Source of the DNA: a virus
Length of the DNA: 59,842 bases
Virus record (IMG/VR): IMGVR_UViG_3300025132_000006
Location: 1-59,842 of that record
Strand: one strand, 5' to 3'
In this document: positions 57,001-59,842 of the stretch, piece after piece
How the letters are laid out: each line of letters begins with the position of its first letter
Position numbering within the stretch: position 1 is the stretch's first letter
Translations under genes and position numbers: made by a program
Notes under the pieces: generated by a model
Databases searched by the model: none
What the model was told of the DNA's origin: nothing
The model's input: the letters and a program-made list of their open reading frames with translations, nothing else

Positions 57001-59842
57001 GTAAATTAGAATTATATCAAGATGGTAGTACAAAAAATGTTCATTTAAGTGGAACTGCAAGTGATTCTTACCCAAGTTATATTTTAGGTCGTCTTGGCAT
57101 CGGCACATCCTCGCCTCTGCAAAAATTACATGTAAATGGCATTATACAAACTCAATATGAACTAAGGTCGTCAAGTGGTAATGGACTATACCTTCAAGCA
57201 TTAGGCTCAAGTGGAGGATTTACACATAGGTTTCAAGATAATGGAACTGATAGAGTAACTATGAGCGGTGATGGAATACAACTTCCATTAAAAGCTAGTG
57301 ACACTAGTCACAAATTAAAATTTACTGCTTCAACATCTGCTGAAATATATGCAACTGGGTATGGAGATTTAAATTTAATTGGTGGGTTAAGTAATGCTAT
57401 TAAATCTAGAGATAGTACAATTTTTGGCGATTCAGCTAATGCTAGAAGAGTCTATATTAACCATCAAACTACTGATAATAGTTCAGTTAGAAATATTCTT
57501 AGTACTATGCCAAAATTTTCTATGTATAGTGGGACTAGTGGGCATTTTGGATTTTATACTTATGGAAGTAGTGGTGCTTATAATGCTATTACAAATGTAC
57601 ATACTGATAACAATACTAGTGGATTAAAATTAAATTATAGAACTGGTGGTAATGATACTGAAGCAATGGAAATTGGTAGTGATGGTAAAATTAATATTGG
57701 TAATTCAACTGTAACTGCTTCAGGTGGTGTTGCTCAGACTGCAAGTCTTCGTGCAAAAGGTATAGATATTGATGAGCTAGTTTTTTCAGGAGGTTCTCCT
57801 AGATATGCTAATCATGTATGGAAGTCTAATAGTTCTGACCCCAATACTTTAGATTTGGTTGGCAGAACATTTGGTGGGTCTACAATCACTTATGGTAAAA
57901 TGATACTTGGTCAAAATGCTTCTGATTTACATCAGATATTTGGTCTTGGTGGTTCTAATGTAGGCATAGGAACTGAAACTCCTAGTGCTAATACAAAGCT
58001 TGATGCATCAGGTCCAATACAAGCTCCTTCTTTTTATATAGGTGCTAATCCATATCATGGAGTAATAAAACATATAGCCAATGGCAATATTGAACATCAT
58101 CCAAGAGCTAGTTATGATATAAACTTTGTAATGGGTACTAATAATGCTTTTACTGTTAGTACTTCTTCATTGCAAAATGGAGCAGATGGCATTGGTAACA
58201 CATCAAAAAATTTAGGTGGACTGCCAGTTCGTATTTATTCTAGTGAACCTTCTTTTATTATTGATGGACATGTTACTGCTGACCAATACTGGGGAACAAG
58301 GTCTGGCGGTACTAATGAAAAATTAATGAGTATGCAGATGAGCAACGACCAAAAGATGAGTTGGAAAGCATGGAATGATAATGGTACTGTAAAATATGAT
58401 GATATGCTTCTTCTTGATGGTGGTACTGGTAAAGTTGGGATTGGAACAGATTCTCCTAGTGCTACTGTAACTATGAAAGGCAGTAATTCTAATCTGTTAC
58501 ATTTTGACCCAGCTAATGCCTCTATTTATAGTAGTACTGCTGGTATTTATATAAGCGGAAATAATGGAAATTCTGCGTTAATTGTTGGTAGTAGTGGTGC
58601 AACTCCTACATTACAAGCCAATAGTGGTGGTAATATCGGAGTGCTTTCTAATCTTGGTATTGGAACAACCTCACCTGCAAAAGCACTTCATGTTTCTCAA
58701 ACTGGAACTGGAGATTTAGCAAGATTTGAATCAACTGGAGAGAGCTTTAGCATTCAGATGTTAGCTGATGATTCAGGTACACCAGTTAATTACCAATTGA
58801 CACATACTGGTGACAAGTTTGTTCATTATAATAATGGTAATGTTGTTCACTCTAGTTTAAAGACTGGAGAGGTTGGCATAGGTACAGCCTCGCCTAGTGC
58901 TAAGCTTGATGTTGCTGGAGATGCAAATATTGACACAAAACTATGGTTAGGTAATACTCATACTGGTGGTCAAACTTGGGCTAGTATGGGTAATAAAGGT
59001 AATGAGTTAGTAATTGATGGTGGTGCAGATTCAGGTATGACAATAGTAACTGGGACATCAAACGCTGGTTATATTAACCATAACAATTATAATAATGGTA
59101 ACTATCAACATATAAAATTTGATGCGGCTAATGCTGGAATATTTTTTAAAACTGCGGGAACACTTGAAACTGCAGTTATAGATAACAATACTTCTTTTTC
59201 TTTTAATAGAGCAACTGTAGTTGATAATAATTTTTTAGGACATATAGAATTTAAAGGCAATAATGGAACTGAAACGCATACTTATTCCAAGATTTCTGCA
59301 CAATGTTTAAACTTTGAAGATGGTGCTGAATATTCAGATGTAAAAATATATGGTTCAAATGGTAGTAATGGTCTTGAAGAAATAGCCAAGTTTTATGCTA
59401 GACAATTTCTTATGACTAATAGTGGTTCAAAGGTTGGTATCCGAACAGCATCTCCTAGTACTGCTCTTCATGTGGCTAGTGGTGCTATAAGATTAGATAG
59501 TAGTCAGCAATTACAATTTGGTGGTGCTTCTACTCACATTGATGGCGATAGTGGGCATATGTCTTTTGATGTTAATTCAGCATTAAGACTAAAAATTGAT
59601 TCTGTAGGGCGAGTTGGAATTGGGACTGGTTCACCTAATTATAAATTAGATATTATTCATGATGCAGATGAACAATTTAGAGTAGGTAGGTCAGGTGGTA
59701 AATATGTAGCTATCAGAGATGATGTAATGCAGTTTACTGGTATGACTGGTAATGGCATGAGGATTCAAACTTCTGATAACGCTGATATAAAATTTAGCTC
59801 TGGTACTGGTGATACTATTTTTGATTATGCTGGTGCTGGGGG
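54060..59842 (+). CDS. Giant tail fibre, N-terminal part (continues at 1-1561)
   Basis: The ATG at 54060 overlaps the previous stop by one base. The frame is open to the right end and continues in phase at base 2 through the terminal repeat, for 2,414 residues in all. The N-terminus (MANTIKIKRSGTSGDSPT, then GELGINYADGKLFFKN) is the usual attachment domain of this fibre class. GIGT-x-SP units follow near 54302, 54540, 54765, 54988, 55343, 55606, 55829, 56038, 56335, 56532, 56860, 57090, 57960, 58436, 58653, 58873, 59432 and 59612, about 60-110 residues apart with variable inserts. It is probably trimeric and receptor-binding; there is no S74 tail. Confidence 0.88.
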   Translation, partial: MANTIKIKRSGTSGDSPTSGELQHGELGINYADGKLFFKNSSNVVQELLTSPGTSNGQLLFANSSSNFEGDSNLFWDNTNKRLGIGTASPTEKLHVEGAIQQTKIKIYNSGNSGNIEQTGAFGGGTMFFKQLGSNHDIRFQTNKAGSTTTALAIDGLTHNIGIGTESPSLSYGGGLHIKNASNVANLKVSSGSSTGFDLWQDTGGNAYVINHDNAGILFKTNGGDRLYIKSDGDVGIGTSSPTKGKLEVYGNGADTTLAIHEDGGSHKAQLHLRSGGNDVKLHTSASDSKFYIDTENVSKAFTIATDGKTGIGTDSPTHGKLQVNPGSNSTTGLAIWGANDGIKIQRANGSNDGAFGHITFTTNDWIHLKTYSETKGIGADIIGGANSGINPANNYIHFSGYDKIFSRVGTTQLTMGNGKVYFENVNVGINTSSPTLSKLQINTSSSTRGLVINATDSNASYMQFSNSTTGTGTSQGLQVGLQVDESAFIDLKYSSHLAIKTSGAERMRITSTGSVGIGTTSPTTIHHVHNSGATTGWTHYTNSSTGTTGNDGTHIGTNGVHAYLWNREAGDIYFGTQATTRMLVQSGGNVGIGTTSPSNTLHVNGTVRVDSLLSFSGNSYIQDVSNNYLKLRIANGDYFAIHGGASDAEYMRVANDGKVGIGTDSPVANLHIYKDTTTNNDKLFRIYNGSGLQWEIQGDGSMSGYLGNPIDSVTMIRGPWQTDLSVSGGSASSEAAAGNVVFKTNDVEKMRLTKTGLLGIGTSSPQEKLDISAGNIRLDNQQLLTFATTDANSGRVAIQGDEGSDFLRFRTDNANRMAITNTGVGIGTISPSVPLHISTTSTNPLLLENTTQDASGGAILNKISFKHNATLNTSLEHGSIGYYAGETWDDTKFYQTINNGNSAQVVAENVRGNTWKWYTGGTSRMVIDSSGKVGLGTASPTAPLHIKTAMSTNTNTDALKVEGNYLLAILGGDDALYNAGKLELYQDGSTKNVHLSGTASDSYPSYILGRLGIGTSSPLQKLHVNGIIQTQYELRSSSGNGLYLQALGSSGGFTHRFQDNGTDRVTMSGDGIQLPLKASDTSHKLKFTASTSAEIYATGYGDLNLIGGLSNAIKSRDSTIFGDSANARRVYINHQTTDNSSVRNILSTMPKFSMYSGTSGHFGFYTYGSSGAYNAITNVHTDNNTSGLKLNYRTGGNDTEAMEIGSDGKINIGNSTVTASGGVAQTASLRAKGIDIDELVFSGGSPRYANHVWKSNSSDPNTLDLVGRTFGGSTITYGKMILGQNASDLHQIFGLGGSNVGIGTETPSANTKLDASGPIQAPSFYIGANPYHGVIKHIANGNIEHHPRASYDINFVMGTNNAFTVSTSSLQNGADGIGNTSKNLGGLPVRIYSSEPSFIIDGHVTADQYWGTRSGGTNEKLMSMQMSNDQKMSWKAWNDNGTVKYDDMLLLDGGTGKVGIGTDSPSATVTMKGSNSNLLHFDPANASIYSSTAGIYISGNNGNSALIVGSSGATPTLQANSGGNIGVLSNLGIGTTSPAKALHVSQTGTGDLARFESTGESFSIQMLADDSGTPVNYQLTHTGDKFVHYNNGNVVHSSLKTGEVGIGTASPSAKLDVAGDANIDTKLWLGNTHTGGQTWASMGNKGNELVIDGGADSGMTIVTGTSNAGYINHNNYNNGNYQHIKFDAANAGIFFKTAGTLETAVIDNNTSFSFNRATVVDNNFLGHIEFKGNNGTETHTYSKISAQCLNFEDGAEYSDVKIYGSNGSNGLEEIAKFYARQFLMTNSGSKVGIRTASPSTALHVASGAIRLDSSQQLQFGGASTHIDGDSGHMSFDVNSALRLKIDSVGRVGIGTGSPNYKLDIIHDADEQFRVGRSGGKYVAIRDDVMQFTGMTGNGMRIQTSDNADIKFSSGTGDTIFDYAGAG
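59744..59842. repeat. 99-bp direct terminal repeat, right copy
   Basis: Identical to bases 1-99. The reading frame of the giant fibre crosses the joint without a shift, which confirms that the ends are neighbours in the real molecule. Confidence 0.95.

Noticed and set aside
54060-59842. Diversity-generating retroelement acting on the fibre
   Set aside because: No reverse transcriptase gene and no template repeat were seen anywhere in the window. Repeats are ordinary fibre modules.

Overview
The window is most likely a complete, circular genome of an uncultured, strictly virulent tailed bacteriophage of podovirus type. The first and last 99 bases are identical, so the true circle is 59,743 bp and position 1 is arbitrary. 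It falls inside a giant tail-fibre gene that reads without a break across the joint. The DNA is AT-rich, at about one third G+C. Many genes carry Shine-Dalgarno sites, so the host is a bacterium. Fibre domains of the kinds seen here are familiar from aquatic phages, but the host cannot be named from the sequence. I see no integrase, repressor system, tRNA, CRISPR array, DNA polymerase or tail tape measure.

Layout. (1) 54,060 through the joint to 1,561: a 2,414-residue fibre built on about 22 GIGT-x-SP repeats. (2) 1.6-3.6 kb, plus: a cluster of small coiled-coil and membrane proteins, including a lipoprotein and holin- or spanin-like proteins. (3) 3.6-25.4 kb, plus: a tail-hub/nozzle-like protein, a fibre with a glycine-rich receptor-binding tip, and six internal (ejection) proteins. 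One of these has 3,059 residues and carries a DFDLD motif like the catalytic centre of two-barrel RNA polymerases. (4) 25.4-37.6 kb, minus: the early DNA-metabolism operon, with a RuvC-like resolvase, DnaB helicase, D12 adenine methylase, SSB-like protein, Sak-type annealing protein, Cas4-like nuclease, AbrB-like and ParB-like proteins, and many small unknowns. Several strongly structured non-coding stretches interrupt it, the largest about 780 bp. (5) 37.7-54.1 kb, plus: packaging and head genes, with a terminase small subunit, a zinc-ribbon metallophosphoesterase, the large terminase, M15 endolysin, portal, scaffold and capsid protein. These are followed by a remarkable 1,073-residue repeat protein, connectors and fibre-base proteins.

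How it works together. Two divergent transcription units start near 37.65 kb and converge at 25.43 kb. The minus unit appears to support recombination-linked replication using a host DNA polymerase. The plus unit builds the virion and lyses the cell. If the 3,059-residue protein is an injected RNA polymerase, as in crAss-like phages, it would transcribe the early genes. Plus-strand genes are commonly joined by one-base TAATG stop-start overlaps, which suggests translational coupling.

The strongest leads are: the candidate virion RNA polymerase; two multi-domain structured RNAs at 30.5 and 36.1-36.9 kb; complete absence of GATC by eye, despite an encoded Dam-family methylase; and the 1,073-residue protein with 23 gapless 18-residue helical repeats.
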